Part shown: in pieces, positions 55,085-63,734 of the stretch
Layout: each line of letters begins with the position of its first letter
Numbering within the stretch: position 1 is the stretch's first letter
Assembly (NCBI RefSeq): GCF_026191915.1
Contig: NZ_JAIMBY010000012.1
Location: 51,505-115,504, forward strand
DNA: 64,000 nucleotides
Source: Acidiphilium sp. PA
GTDB lineage: Bacteria; Pseudomonadota; Alphaproteobacteria; Acetobacterales; Acetobacteraceae
Reading direction: 5' to 3'
The notes under the pieces: model-generated
What the model was told of the DNA's origin: nothing
Databases searched by the model: none
Seen by the model: the letters and a program-made list of their open reading frames with translations, nothing else
Translations under genes and position numbers: made by a program

Positions 55085-55968
55085 GTAAAATCGGATTTAT
55101 CGGCCTCGGCATCATGGGCCGGCCGATGGCGGGCCATCTGCTCGCCGGCGGCCACGAGGTATTCGTGCTCGCGGCCAGCCGTCAGAGTGCCGCCCTGGTC
55201 GAAGCCGGCGCCAGATCCTGCGCCGATGCCGCCAGCCTCGCCGCCGCCAGCGATATCATCATCACCATGGTGCCCGACACGCCCGATGTCGAGGCCGTGC
55301 TGTTCGGCCCGCAGGGCGTCGCCGCCGGCCTCGCGCCCGGCAAGATCGTGGTCGACATGAGCTCGATCTCGCCGATCGCGACCAAAACCTTCGCCGAACG
55401 CATCAACGCGCTCGGCTGCGATTATCTCGACGCTCCGGTCTCCGGCGGCGAGGTCGGCGCCAAGGCCGCCAGCCTGACCATCATGGTCGGCGGACCGGAT
55501 GCCGCCTTCGCCAAAGTCAAACCCGTCTTCGAGCTGATGGGCAAGAACATCACCCTGATCGGCGGCAACGGCGCGGGCCAGACCACCAAGGTCGCCAACC
55601 AGATCATCGTCGCCCTCACCATCGAGGCGGTCGGCGAAGCCCTCGTGTTCGCCTCCAAGGCCGGCGCCGATCCCGCCCGCGTCCGCGCCGCGCTGATGGG
55701 CGGTTTCGCCAGCTCGCGCGTGCTCGAAGTCCACGGCGAACGCATGATCGCGCACAACGTCACCCCTGGTTTCCGTATCGAACTGCACCAGAAAGACCTC
55801 AACCTCGCGCTCGATGGCGCCCGCGCCCTCGGCGTCAGCCTGCCCAACACCGCGACCTGCCAGGAATTGTTCAACGCGGCCAGCGCCGCTGGCGGTGCCG
55901 GGTGGGATCACTCCGGCATGGTCCGCGTGCTCGAACGCCTCGCCAACCACGAGATCGGCGCGGCCTGA
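55081..55968 (+). CDS. glxR: Tartronate semialdehyde reductase
   Basis: A 295-residue beta-hydroxyacid dehydrogenase. IGFIGLGIMGRPMAGHLLAG (NADPH site), MVPDTPDVEAVLFG, DMSSISPIATK, YLDAPVSGGEVGAKAASLTI, the catalytic Lys in GNGAGQTTKVANQIIV, and HQKDLNLALD. It reduces tartronate semialdehyde to glycerate. The start overlaps hyi (ATGA). Confidence 0.95.
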   Translation: MSKIGFIGLGIMGRPMAGHLLAGGHEVFVLAASRQSAALVEAGARSCADAASLAAASDIIITMVPDTPDVEAVLFGPQGVAAGLAPGKIVVDMSSISPIATKTFAERINALGCDYLDAPVSGGEVGAKAASLTIMVGGPDAAFAKVKPVFELMGKNITLIGGNGAGQTTKVANQIIVALTIEAVGEALVFASKAGADPARVRAALMGGFASSRVLEVHGERMIAHNVTPGFRIELHQKDLNLALDGARALGVSLPNTATCQELFNAASAAGGAGWDHSGMVRVLERLANHEIGAA

Positions 55969-55987
55969 GCCCGGACCGCCCGCCCCG

Positions 55988-57259
55988 ATGAGCGAACCCG
56001 CCACCGCGCTGCTGGAACGCATGTTCCACGCCGCCGTCGCCGCCGCGCTGCCCGCCCACTGCATGGCGCCGCACCTGCCGCCGCCGCCCAGGGGCCGCAC
56101 CATCGTCGTCGGCGCCGGCAAGGCCGCCGCCGCGATGGCCGCGGTGGTCGAGGCCGCGTGGCCCGCGGACCGGCCGCTCACGGGTCTGGTGGTCACCCGC
56201 TACGGCCACGGCGTCGATCACCTCGCCCGGATCGAAGTGGTCGAAGCCTCACACCCCGTACCCGACGATGCGGGCCAGCGCGCCGCCGCCCGCATGCTCA
56301 CCCTGGTCCAGGGCCTCACCGCGGACGATCTCGTCCTGTGCCTGATGTCCGGCGGCGCCTCCGCCCTGCTCGCCCTGCCCGCGCCGGGGATCGATCTCGC
56401 CGCCAAACAGGCGATCAACCGCGCCCTCCTGCGCAGCGGGGCGCCCATTCACGACATGAACTGCGTGCGCAAACATCTCTCCGCCATCAAGGGCGGCCGC
56501 CTCGCCGCCGCAAGCGCGCCGGCCCGCATCGTCACGCTGATGATCTCGGACGTTCCGGGCGACGATCCCTCGGTGATCGGCTCCGGCCCGACCGTGCCGG
56601 ACGCCTCGACCAGCGCCGAGGCCGTCGCCATCCTCGCCCGCTACGGCATCGAACCGCCGGCCGCGGTCGCCGCATGGCTGCGCCGCCCCGAAGCCGAAAC
56701 CCCCAAACCCGGCGACCCCGCGTTCGGGCGTGCCACCAGCGTCATGATCGCGACCCCCTGGCACGCGCTCGAAGCCGCCGCCGGCATCGCCCGCGCCGCC
56801 GGCATCACGCCGCTCATCCTGGGCGATGCCATCGAAGGCGAAGCGAACGACGTCGCCCGCGTCATGGCCGCGATGGCGCAGAGCAGCGCGGGCCACGGCC
56901 AACCCGCCGCCCCGCCCTGCGTGCTGATCTCGGGCGGGGAGACCACCGTCACCGTGCGCGGCAGGGGCCGTGGCGGCCGCAACGCGGAATTCCTGCTCGC
57001 CCTCGCCATCGCGCTGGCCGGCCATCCGCGCATCCACGCCATCGCCTGCGATACCGATGGCATCGACGGCACCGAGGACAACGCCGGCGCCCGGCTCGCG
57101 CCCGACACCATCGCCCGCGCCCGCGCCGCCGGCATCGACCCCGCCGCCGCGCTCGCCGATAACGATGGCTACACGGTGTTCCGCCGGCTCGGCGATCTGA
57201 TCACCACCGGCCCCACCCGCACCAATGTCAACGATTTCCGCGCGATCCTGATCACCTGA
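55988..57259 (+). CDS. Glycerate kinase, MOFRL/DUF4147 type
   Basis: A 423-residue kinase of the GckA/TtuD class. VVGAGKAAAAMAAVVEAAW, EASHPVPDDAGQRAA, LVLCLMSGGASALLALP, ISDVPGDDPSVIGSGPT and the MOFRL tail GGRNAEFLLALAIAL, ACDTDGIDGTEDNAGA are all present. It phosphorylates glycerate, completing the glyoxylate route into glycolysis. It lies 19 nt after glxR. Confidence 0.93.
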   Translation: MSEPATALLERMFHAAVAAALPAHCMAPHLPPPPRGRTIVVGAGKAAAAMAAVVEAAWPADRPLTGLVVTRYGHGVDHLARIEVVEASHPVPDDAGQRAAARMLTLVQGLTADDLVLCLMSGGASALLALPAPGIDLAAKQAINRALLRSGAPIHDMNCVRKHLSAIKGGRLAAASAPARIVTLMISDVPGDDPSVIGSGPTVPDASTSAEAVAILARYGIEPPAAVAAWLRRPEAETPKPGDPAFGRATSVMIATPWHALEAAAGIARAAGITPLILGDAIEGEANDVARVMAAMAQSSAGHGQPAAPPCVLISGGETTVTVRGRGRGGRNAEFLLALAIALAGHPRIHAIACDTDGIDGTEDNAGARLAPDTIARARAAGIDPAAALADNDGYTVFRRLGDLITTGPTRTNVNDFRAILIT

Positions 57260-57275
57260 CCGTGCGCCGATCGCC

Positions 57276-58187
57276 TTACACCGCGCCTGCGATCAGCGCG
57301 ATCAGCCACTGGATCTCAGCCGACAGATGCGAGCGTGCGTGCCACAGGACATAATAGTGCACCGGCGGAAAATCGATCGGTGATTCCAGTATCGCCAGCG
57401 GCAGGATGCGCGCGTGGTAGGTGGCGAAGCGTCGGGTGGTGGTGAACATCAGATCGGTCTTCGCCACCAGCGACGGAGCCAGGCTGAAATACGGCACCAT
57501 CACCGCGACGTGCCGCTTGAGCCGGGCCCGGCCCAGATGCGTGTCGATCGGCCCGCGCTGCATCGAAGAATAGGGCGTCGGCGCGACATGGGCGGCCGCC
57601 AGATAATCCGCCTCGGTCAACGCGCGCCCCGCCAGCTTGTGCGCGCGCCCGACCAGGCAGACGACGTCGTCGGTGAACAGGTCGCGCCGGTGCAACCGCG
57701 CCGGCGGATCGGGCCAGTTGCCGATCACCAGATCGAACTGGCCCTCTTCCAACCCGGCCTCGAAATGCGAATCCGGCGACAGCGGATGCAATTCGAGTGC
57801 CGCATTCGGTGCCGCACGGCGAAACCGTTCGACCAGCGTCGGCACGAGCAGGATGTTCAGATAATCCGGCGATCCCACCCGAAACCGCCGCAGGCTCGAT
57901 GCCGGGTCGAACGGCGTCTGCTGCATCGCGATCCGGCTGATCTCATGCAGCGCAATCATGGTCGGCTCCAGCAGCGCCGCCCCGCGCTCGGTCGGCACCA
58001 TGCCGGACCGGCTTCGCACCAGCAATGGATCACCGATGATATCGCGCAACCGTTTCAGCGCCGCGCTGATCGCCGGCTGCGACTGGTTGAGCCGCACCGC
58101 CGTGCGCGTCACGCTGCCTTCCACCAGCAGCGTATGCAGCACCCGCAGCAGATAGATGTCGATCGGATCGCGATACCCCGTCACCAC
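57276..58187 (-). CDS. LysR-family regulator, NodD-like
   Basis: A 303-residue LysR protein. LRVLHTLLVEGSVTRTAVRL, NQSQPAISAALKRLRDIIGD is the DNA-binding helix pair; GDPLLVRSRSGMVPTERG is typical of the NodD/LeuO-like branch. It starts at GTG 58187 and is divergent from the hypothetical gene at 58277. It may regulate that gene; the effector is unknown. Confidence 0.87.
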   Translation of the reverse strand: MVTGYRDPIDIYLLRVLHTLLVEGSVTRTAVRLNQSQPAISAALKRLRDIIGDPLLVRSRSGMVPTERGAALLEPTMIALHEISRIAMQQTPFDPASSLRRFRVGSPDYLNILLVPTLVERFRRAAPNAALELHPLSPDSHFEAGLEEGQFDLVIGNWPDPPARLHRRDLFTDDVVCLVGRAHKLAGRALTEADYLAAAHVAPTPYSSMQRGPIDTHLGRARLKRHVAVMVPYFSLAPSLVAKTDLMFTTTRRFATYHARILPLAILESPIDFPPVHYYVLWHARSHLSAEIQWLIALIAGAV

Positions 58188-58276
58188 ACACCGCCCCGCG
58201 CCAGGGTCTGCCCAAAAATTGCCATCGGCGCGTCGTTGGTCATGATCACCGGCACCTGGTATCGAGGGAGATTGTC

Positions 58277-59023
58277 ATGACCATCGTCAAATACCGCCTG
58301 TTCGAACCCCGCCTCGCGCCCCGGCGGACCAAACTCATTGTGCCGGGCTGGGGCGGCGTTGCGCAACCCCGCAAGGACGGTTCGCTGGAACAGGCCTGGC
58401 ACTGCATGCCCTTCGTCGAAGGCGCGCAGTACGGCATCGAGCTGTTCTACCCCTACGACACCGAATTACGGGTAACGCGCCGCAATGGCCGCGTCGCGCT
58501 CGAGGGCGATTTCGGCGCACCGCCCGATCCCGACCTGCAATGGCCGCCGTTCCGCTCGTTCGGCGACGGGTATTACACCTATCAACTCCTCCTCGACCTG
58601 ATGGTCGATGACGATATCGCCGTCCGCACCGAGCCGCATCCACGCTACTACACGAGTGCGGCGGACGACGTGCCGCTCGCCGTCCCCGCGTTGCTCCGCA
58701 CCAGCTGGTGGCCGATGATTTCCTTCGTGGTGTTCAAGGCGCCACCGGCGGGCGTCACCCACATCTTCCGCCCCGGCGAGCCGTTCATGCAGATGCTGTT
58801 CCTGCCGACCACGCCCGATTTCACCCTGGTCCCGATGAACGACGACGAAGCCGCCGAACGCGAACTGCGCGGCCGGCGCATCCACGCCAGCCGCGACACG
58901 CTGGGTGCCGACTCCCGCTGGCTTTCCGCCAGCGACACGGTGTTCGATGCCACCTACCGCCGGCTGCTTCGCGCCGCGCTCGAAAAATCCCGCACCGAAC
59001 ATTCAGCCAGCGACCCCGCCTGA
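58277..59023 (+). CDS. Hypothetical protein, DUF6065-like
   Basis: A 248-residue soluble protein without a signal peptide. The conserved-looking core includes WHCMPFVEGAQYGIELFYPY, LQWPPFRSFGDGYYTYQLLL, RTSWWPMISFVVFKAPPAG and RPGEPFMQMLFLP. This pattern reminds me of DUF6065 proteins, but I cannot confirm it. The many aromatic/His clusters suggest ligand or metal binding. It is divergent from a LysR gene that may control it. Confidence 0.6.
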   Translation: MTIVKYRLFEPRLAPRRTKLIVPGWGGVAQPRKDGSLEQAWHCMPFVEGAQYGIELFYPYDTELRVTRRNGRVALEGDFGAPPDPDLQWPPFRSFGDGYYTYQLLLDLMVDDDIAVRTEPHPRYYTSAADDVPLAVPALLRTSWWPMISFVVFKAPPAGVTHIFRPGEPFMQMLFLPTTPDFTLVPMNDDEAAERELRGRRIHASRDTLGADSRWLSASDTVFDATYRRLLRAALEKSRTEHSASDPA

Positions 59024-59035
59024 CCGTCGCGCGCC

Positions 59036-59413
59036 TCAGCCGCGGCCATACCCGTGGTGATGGTGGTGGTGATGATGATGAAACTGCGGCCGGTAATACC
59101 GGTGGTGGTGATGATGATGGTGATAATACGGGCCCGGATACCCGTAATACGGCGGCGGCGGCGGCAGCGGCGGCCCATACTGGAACTGCAGATAAGCCTG
59201 CGCCAGCTCGATGTGCGGCGCCGCCCGCATCGCCTCGTCCTCCGCTTTGAGCACGGCAGCGGCATTGGGAATTGGCGCCAGCAGATCAGCATAGGACGAA
59301 ACCCCCGCCGGGGCCTGCGCCCCGCCGCCATCCGTCCCCGTGCCCGCCTGCGCCGAACCCGCCACCGCCACACCGGCAATCGCGCCCAGCACACCCATCG
59401 TCAACTTATCCAT
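59036..59413 (-). CDS. Exported His-rich protein
   Basis: A 125-residue protein. A signal peptide (MDKLTMGVLGAIAGVAVAGS, AQA) is followed by an acidic helical segment and a C-terminal third made of YGPPLPPPPPYYGYP, a run of seven His, RYYRPQF, a run of nine His and GYGRG. Such tails chelate Ni, Zn or Cu, so a periplasmic metal buffer is plausible. The ATG has GGAG 8 nt upstream. No known domain. Confidence 0.7.
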   Translation of the reverse strand: MDKLTMGVLGAIAGVAVAGSAQAGTGTDGGGAQAPAGVSSYADLLAPIPNAAAVLKAEDEAMRAAPHIELAQAYLQFQYGPPLPPPPPYYGYPGPYYHHHHHHHRYYRPQFHHHHHHHHHGYGRG

Positions 59414-59488
59414 GATCGGTCTCCGCTCCAGTCAGGCTGCCATAGCGCCCCTGGAGCGCGGCAATTTTATGGCCCGATCGGGTCAGCC

Positions 59489-60676
59489 CTATGGCACCGC
59501 AGGGTCGGTGTTGCGCCCCGCCAGATCGGCCATCGCCGCGGCCACCCCGCCCGGCCGATGCGGCACCCCGGCCGCGGCGAGCCCCAGTTCGACCCCGGTC
59601 AGCGCGCCGAGCAGCGTCAGCTCATTGCATTCACCCAGATGCCCGATGCGGAACACCTTGCCCGCCACCCGGCTCAGCCCGGAGCCGAGCGACATGTTGT
59701 AGCGCTCCAGCACAATCTTGCGGAACGCATCGGCGTCGTGCCCGGCGGGCATGATCACCGCGGTCAGCACCGGCGAATACTCGGACGGCTCCAGACATAA
59801 AATCTCCAGCCCCCAGGCGTTCACCGCCGCCCGCGTCGCGGCGGCCAGCCGCTCATGGCGGGCAAACACCCGCGCCAACCCCTCCTCCAGCAGCATGGCA
59901 ATCGATTCCCGCAGCCCATACAACAGGCTGGTCGCCGGCGTGGACGGAAAAAACCCGCTCGCATTGGGTTTCAGCATCTCCTGCCAATCCCAGTACGAGC
60001 GCGGCATCGTGTTGCGCCGCGACGCTTCCAGCGCCTTCTCCGAAATCGCGTTGAACCCAAGCCCGGGCGGCAGCATCAACCCCTTCTGCGAGCAGCTCAC
60101 CGTCACATCGACGCCCCATTCATCATGCCGGTAATCCGCCGAACCGAGCGATGAAATCGTATCGACCATCAGCAACGCCGGATGCCCCGCCCGGTCGATC
60201 GCCGCACGGATATCCGGTATCCGGCTCAGCACCCCGGTCGAGGTCTCGTTATGCACCACCATCACCGCCCTGATCGAGCGCGTCGCATCCGCCGCCAGCT
60301 TCGCCTCGATCGCCGCGGGATCGACGCCATGCCGCCAATCCCCCCTGATGAAATCCACCTCCAGCCCGAACCGCGCCGCCATGCGCTGCCACAGCGTCGC
60401 GAAATGCCCGGTCTCGGCCATCAGCACCCGGACGCCCGGCGACAGCGTATTCACGATCGCCGCCTCCCACGCCCCCGTGCCCGACGACGGATAGATGATC
60501 ACCGGACCGGCGGTCTGGAAAATCGCCTGGCACCCCTCGAGCACCTCACGGCCCAGCCGCGCGAACGCCGGGCCCCGATGATCGATGATCTGCCTGTGCA
60601 TCGCCTGCAACACCCGCTCGGGCACCGGACTCGGCCCGGGGATCTGCAGAAAATGATGACCTTGCGGCACTGACAT
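59489..60676 (-). CDS. Class V aminotransferase, serine-glyoxylate or ureidoglycine-glyoxylate type
   Basis: A 395-residue PLP enzyme. FLQIPGPSPVPERVLQAMHR, YPSSGTGAWEAAIVN, VVHNETSTGVLSRI, MVDTISSLGS, the PLP lysine in VSCSQKGLMLPPGLGF, FFPSTPATSLLYGLRES and RIGHLGECNELTLLGAL are the AGT/SgaA/PucG family blocks. It would move an amino group to glyoxylate, giving glycine. Given the purine context the donor could be ureidoglycine (PucG) as well as serine; sequence by eye does not decide. GGAGGAGG just upstream of the ATG. Confidence 0.88.
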   Translation of the reverse strand: MSVPQGHHFLQIPGPSPVPERVLQAMHRQIIDHRGPAFARLGREVLEGCQAIFQTAGPVIIYPSSGTGAWEAAIVNTLSPGVRVLMAETGHFATLWQRMAARFGLEVDFIRGDWRHGVDPAAIEAKLAADATRSIRAVMVVHNETSTGVLSRIPDIRAAIDRAGHPALLMVDTISSLGSADYRHDEWGVDVTVSCSQKGLMLPPGLGFNAISEKALEASRRNTMPRSYWDWQEMLKPNASGFFPSTPATSLLYGLRESIAMLLEEGLARVFARHERLAAATRAAVNAWGLEILCLEPSEYSPVLTAVIMPAGHDADAFRKIVLERYNMSLGSGLSRVAGKVFRIGHLGECNELTLLGALTGVELGLAAAGVPHRPGGVAAAMADLAGRNTDPAVP

Positions 60677-60722
60677 GGTGCTCCTCCTCCCGCCGGACTC
60701 GACGATCCGCTTTTCACGAATG

Positions 60723-60743
60723 ATATCGCATTTTATTCGATAT
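60723..60743. promoter_or_regulatory. Inverted repeat, candidate GntR operator
   Basis: ATATCG-N9-CGATAT in the AT-rich 134-nt divergent spacer between the aminotransferase and the GntR gene. A plausible autoregulatory site controlling both. Confidence 0.45.
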
Positions 60744-60810
60744 AAAACAAGTTATTTTTGAATGCAATTACCGGTCGACGCCCCGCAGGCAATGGATTAC
60801 CATCCCCGCA

Positions 60811-61545
60811 ATGAATAGCGCCTCCCTGCAGCATCGGCCCACCGACCCGGCCCAGCCCGAACTCGCCGCCGCACCGCAGGCGGCCCAGTCCCTGCACGGC
60901 GAAGTGCTGGTCCGTCTGCGCGACTACATCGTCGAAGGCAATCTGGAAGACGGCGCCCGCGTGCCCGAACGCCAGCTCTGTGACATGCTCGGCATCTCCC
61001 GCACCCCCCTGCGCGAAGCCCTCAAGGTCCTCGCCGCCGAAGGTCTGATCGACCTGCTGCCCAACCGCGGCGCCCGCGTCCGCCGCCTGACCGCCCAGGA
61101 CATCGCCGAACTGCTCGACCTGATGGGCGGCCTCGAAGCCCTCGCCGGCCGCCTCGCCTGCGAACGCATCACCGATGACGAAGTCGCCGCCATCGAACAC
61201 CTCCACCACCAGATGTACGGCTGCTACCTCCGGCGCGACCTGCACGGCTACTTCCAGTGCAACCAGGCCATCCACCACCACATCGTCGCCGCCGCCCGCA
61301 ACGAAACCCTCACCACCAGCTACGCCAGCTTCGCCAACCGCATCCGCCGCATCCGCTACGCCGCCAACCTCGATCGCAAGCGCGACCGCTGGAGCGAAGC
61401 CATGCGCGAACACGAAGCGATCCTCGACGCCTTGCACCGCCGCGCCGGCGCCGAACTCAGCGACCTGCTGTTCCAGCACCTCCGCAACAAACAGCGCGCC
61501 GTCATCAGCCACCTCACGGACGCCCCGGCCTCACCCCAGGCCTGA
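60811..61545 (+). CDS. GntR-family (FCD/FadR-type) regulator
   Basis: A 244-residue regulator. DNA-binding: VLVRLRDYIVEGNLEDGARV, PERQLCDMLGISRTPLREAL, then LIDLLPNRGARVRRLT. The FCD effector domain has metal-type residues in DLMGGLEALAGRLA, QCNQAIHHHIVAAARN and EHEAILDAL. It is divergent from the glyoxylate aminotransferase, which it probably controls in response to a small acid. Confidence 0.9.
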   Translation: MNSASLQHRPTDPAQPELAAAPQAAQSLHGEVLVRLRDYIVEGNLEDGARVPERQLCDMLGISRTPLREALKVLAAEGLIDLLPNRGARVRRLTAQDIAELLDLMGGLEALAGRLACERITDDEVAAIEHLHHQMYGCYLRRDLHGYFQCNQAIHHHIVAAARNETLTTSYASFANRIRRIRYAANLDRKRDRWSEAMREHEAILDALHRRAGAELSDLLFQHLRNKQRAVISHLTDAPASPQA

Positions 61546-61663
61546 CCAACCTCCGCAAATTTCTGCATTCATTTTTCGGCTCGAAATATCACGCTTCCTT
61601 GAGGATTGACGGCAAACAGCGGCGGGCCAAGCACACACGCCCAACCGCCCGCCGCGTCACCCC

Positions 61664-61822
61664 TCACCGGCAGCGATACGGATGCCAGTAACACCACCCG
61701 CCCGGCCGCCCAGGATAAACCACGCAGCCCGACAGCGACAATCCAAGACCCGCAATCAACAAAGCCGCCCCCAATTTGCGGAGCCGCACACGAACGGGAG
61801 AGCGTGAAGCAAGTTTCAACAT
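61664..61822 (-). CDS. Tiny Tyr/Trp-rich lipoprotein
   Basis: A 52-residue protein. MLKLASRSPVRVRLRKLGAA, LLIAGLGLSLSGC is a lipoprotein signal (lipobox LSGC). Only 16 or so residues follow, VVYPGRPGGWCYWHPYRCR, with two more Cys. AGGGG 6 nt before the ATG at 61822. Similar tiny Trp/His/Tyr lipoproteins are familiar to me in this bacterial group, but no function is known. Confidence 0.6.
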   Translation of the reverse strand: MLKLASRSPVRVRLRKLGAALLIAGLGLSLSGCVVYPGRPGGWCYWHPYRCR

Positions 61823-61977
61823 AATAGCCCCTTTCCAGAAATGGATGATCGGTCGCAACCCGGCCGGCATGATCCGCCAACCCCCGATGCGCCCGATATA
61901 GGGCAACCCTCCCACACAATTTCGCGCCGGAATGTGCAATACTGTAACACCGCCGGTGCCCCCCGGCACCGCCGCCG

Positions 61978-62901
61978 CTACACCGCCAGCGTCTTGCCGA
62001 ACACCGTCCGGCCCCGCACGTCAATAAAATCCAGCCGCACCGCAGCCGCACCCACCGCCACCGCCAGAAACCCATGGTCGCCCGAACAATACCCCGCCCG
62101 GCTCGCCGGCCCCGGCTGATACGTGTGCGACCCCGCCCCCGTCGTCACATACGCAATCCCGCCCATCTCGACATACTGCATCGAATGGTCATGCCCGTTG
62201 ATATACAGCGCAACCTTGTGCCGCCGCAGCACCGGCTCGAACGCCGCAATCATGTCCGGCTGGTCATGCCCATGCCCGCCCAGCGCCGTGTACAGCGGAT
62301 GATGCCCGATCACGATCTTCCACCGCGCCCCCGACGCCGCCAACCCCCGCTCCAGCCACGCCAGCTGCGCCCGCGGGTCCTGCCCCGCCGTGTTCGTCAC
62401 CGTGCCTGCATATTTCCGAATGAACGGCGATGTATCGAGATAGAAAATCTCCGCCCCACCCCCCGGCGCCGCCAGCTTGCGCGCATAATACCGCGCCGGC
62501 ATCTCCCACCGGCGCGACAGGGTCGAATACGCCAGCTGCGCCTCGACATCGCCCCGGTAATCATGATTGCCCAGAATCACATGCCACGGCCGCTGCAACG
62601 AATCCTGTGAATACACATCCTCGAAACTCGTCCGCCACTGCGGATCATGCAGACCCGTCACCCCGGATTCATAGAAATTATCGCCCGCCGAAACAATGAA
62701 CGCCGGATCGGCCGCCACCGCCGCCGCCGCCATCGCACCCGCCACCGCACGCTGATGGTGCTTCCCGTCCCGCCCCCAATCGCCGATCACGAAAAACCGC
62801 GCCTCACCGCCCGCGGCCGCCAGCGCCGGCGCCCCCGCCAGCATCGAAATCGCGCCGAGCTCGGCACCCGACTCCAGAAAACGGCGGCGTGATATCGTCA
62901 T
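61978..62901 (-). CDS. Tat-exported metallophosphoesterase (purple acid phosphatase type)
   Basis: A 307-residue protein. The N-terminus MTISRRRFLESGAELGAISM is a Tat signal (S-R-R-R-F-L). The dimetal motifs follow in order: FVIGDWGRDG, VSAGDNFYESG, VILGNHDYRG, VIGHHPLYTALGGHGH and INGHDHSMQY. This is the tartrate-resistant/purple acid phosphatase layout. It probably scavenges phosphate in the periplasm. Confidence 0.9.
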   Translation of the reverse strand: MTISRRRFLESGAELGAISMLAGAPALAAAGGEARFFVIGDWGRDGKHHQRAVAGAMAAAAVAADPAFIVSAGDNFYESGVTGLHDPQWRTSFEDVYSQDSLQRPWHVILGNHDYRGDVEAQLAYSTLSRRWEMPARYYARKLAAPGGGAEIFYLDTSPFIRKYAGTVTNTAGQDPRAQLAWLERGLAASGARWKIVIGHHPLYTALGGHGHDQPDMIAAFEPVLRRHKVALYINGHDHSMQYVEMGGIAYVTTGAGSHTYQPGPASRAGYCSGDHGFLAVAVGAAAVRLDFIDVRGRTVFGKTLAV

Positions 62902-62983
62902 GATGCGTCCCTGCTCGGTTCAGCTCCCGCCATATCCCGCACAGGGACGCTTGTCATATGACAGTTCGGTGTCAGCCCAGACC

Positions 62984-63583
62984 CTACGCCGCCAGCTTCG
63001 CCGCAATCAACGCGACATGCTTGCCCTGCGCCCGCGCAATCGCCAGCTCATTCGCGCTCGGCATCCGCGACCCGTCACTCTTCGACATCGTCGAAGCCCC
63101 ATACGGCGTGCCACCGGTAATCTCATCCATATTGCCCAGCTCCGGCACCGAATACGGCACGCCCACCACCACCATGCCATGATGGAACAACGTCGTGTGG
63201 AACGAGGTAATCGTCGTCTCCTGCCCGCCATGCTGGCTGCCAGTCGAAATGAACACCGACCCCACCTTGCCGACCAAAGCCCCCTTGGCCCACAAAGCCC
63301 CCGTCTGATCCAGAAAATTCCTCATCTGGCCACACATATTGCCAAACCGCGTCGGCGTGCCAAAAATAATCGCATCATAATCCGCCAACTCGCCAGGCTC
63401 AGCCACCGGCGCCGCCTGGTCCGTCTTGGCATGAATCGAAGCCGCAACCGCAGCCGGCATCGTCTCCGGCACCCGCTTGACCGTCACATCAGCCCCAGCC
63501 CCGGCAGCCCCCTCAGCCACCGCATTCGCCATCGCCTCCACATGCCCCCACGTGCTGTAATAAAGCACCAAAACCTTCGCCAT
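62984..63583 (-). CDS. wrbA: NAD(P)H:quinone oxidoreductase WrbA
   Basis: A 199-residue flavodoxin-like protein. [20 protein letters not shown] (FMN phosphate site), [35 protein letters not shown], and [17 protein letters not shown] are WrbA blocks. It reduces quinones by two electrons. The start at 63583 has AGGAG 7 nt upstream; a longer in-frame start is rejected. Confidence 0.94.
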   Translation of the reverse strand: MAKVLVLYYSTWGHVEAMANAVAEGAAGAGADVTVKRVPETMPAAVAASIHAKTDQAAPVAEPGELADYDAIIFGTPTRFGNMCGQMRNFLDQTGALWAKGALVGKVGSVFISTGSQHGGQETTITSFHTTLFHHGMVVVGVPYSVPELGNMDEITGGTPYGASTMSKSDGSRMPSANELAIARAQGKHVALIAAKLAA

Positions 63584-63712
63584 GATCACACTCCTATGGA
63601 TGTTGCCGAACCCTGCACATAAACCCACATTCATTCGACATCAAACGATATTTTCGTGACCGCCCTGTTACCGCTTCGAAGTGCGAGCAGGAGGCAGGCA
63701 AGCGCAGGAAGA

Positions 63713-63734
63713 CTTCTTTTTTGAAAAAAAGAAG
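63713..63734. repeat. AT-rich palindrome, family 1, copy R9
   Basis: CTTCTTTTTT-G-AAAAAAAGAAG followed by CAAAAAATTTTTG, in the R1 orientation, 130 nt upstream of wrbA. Confidence 0.8.
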
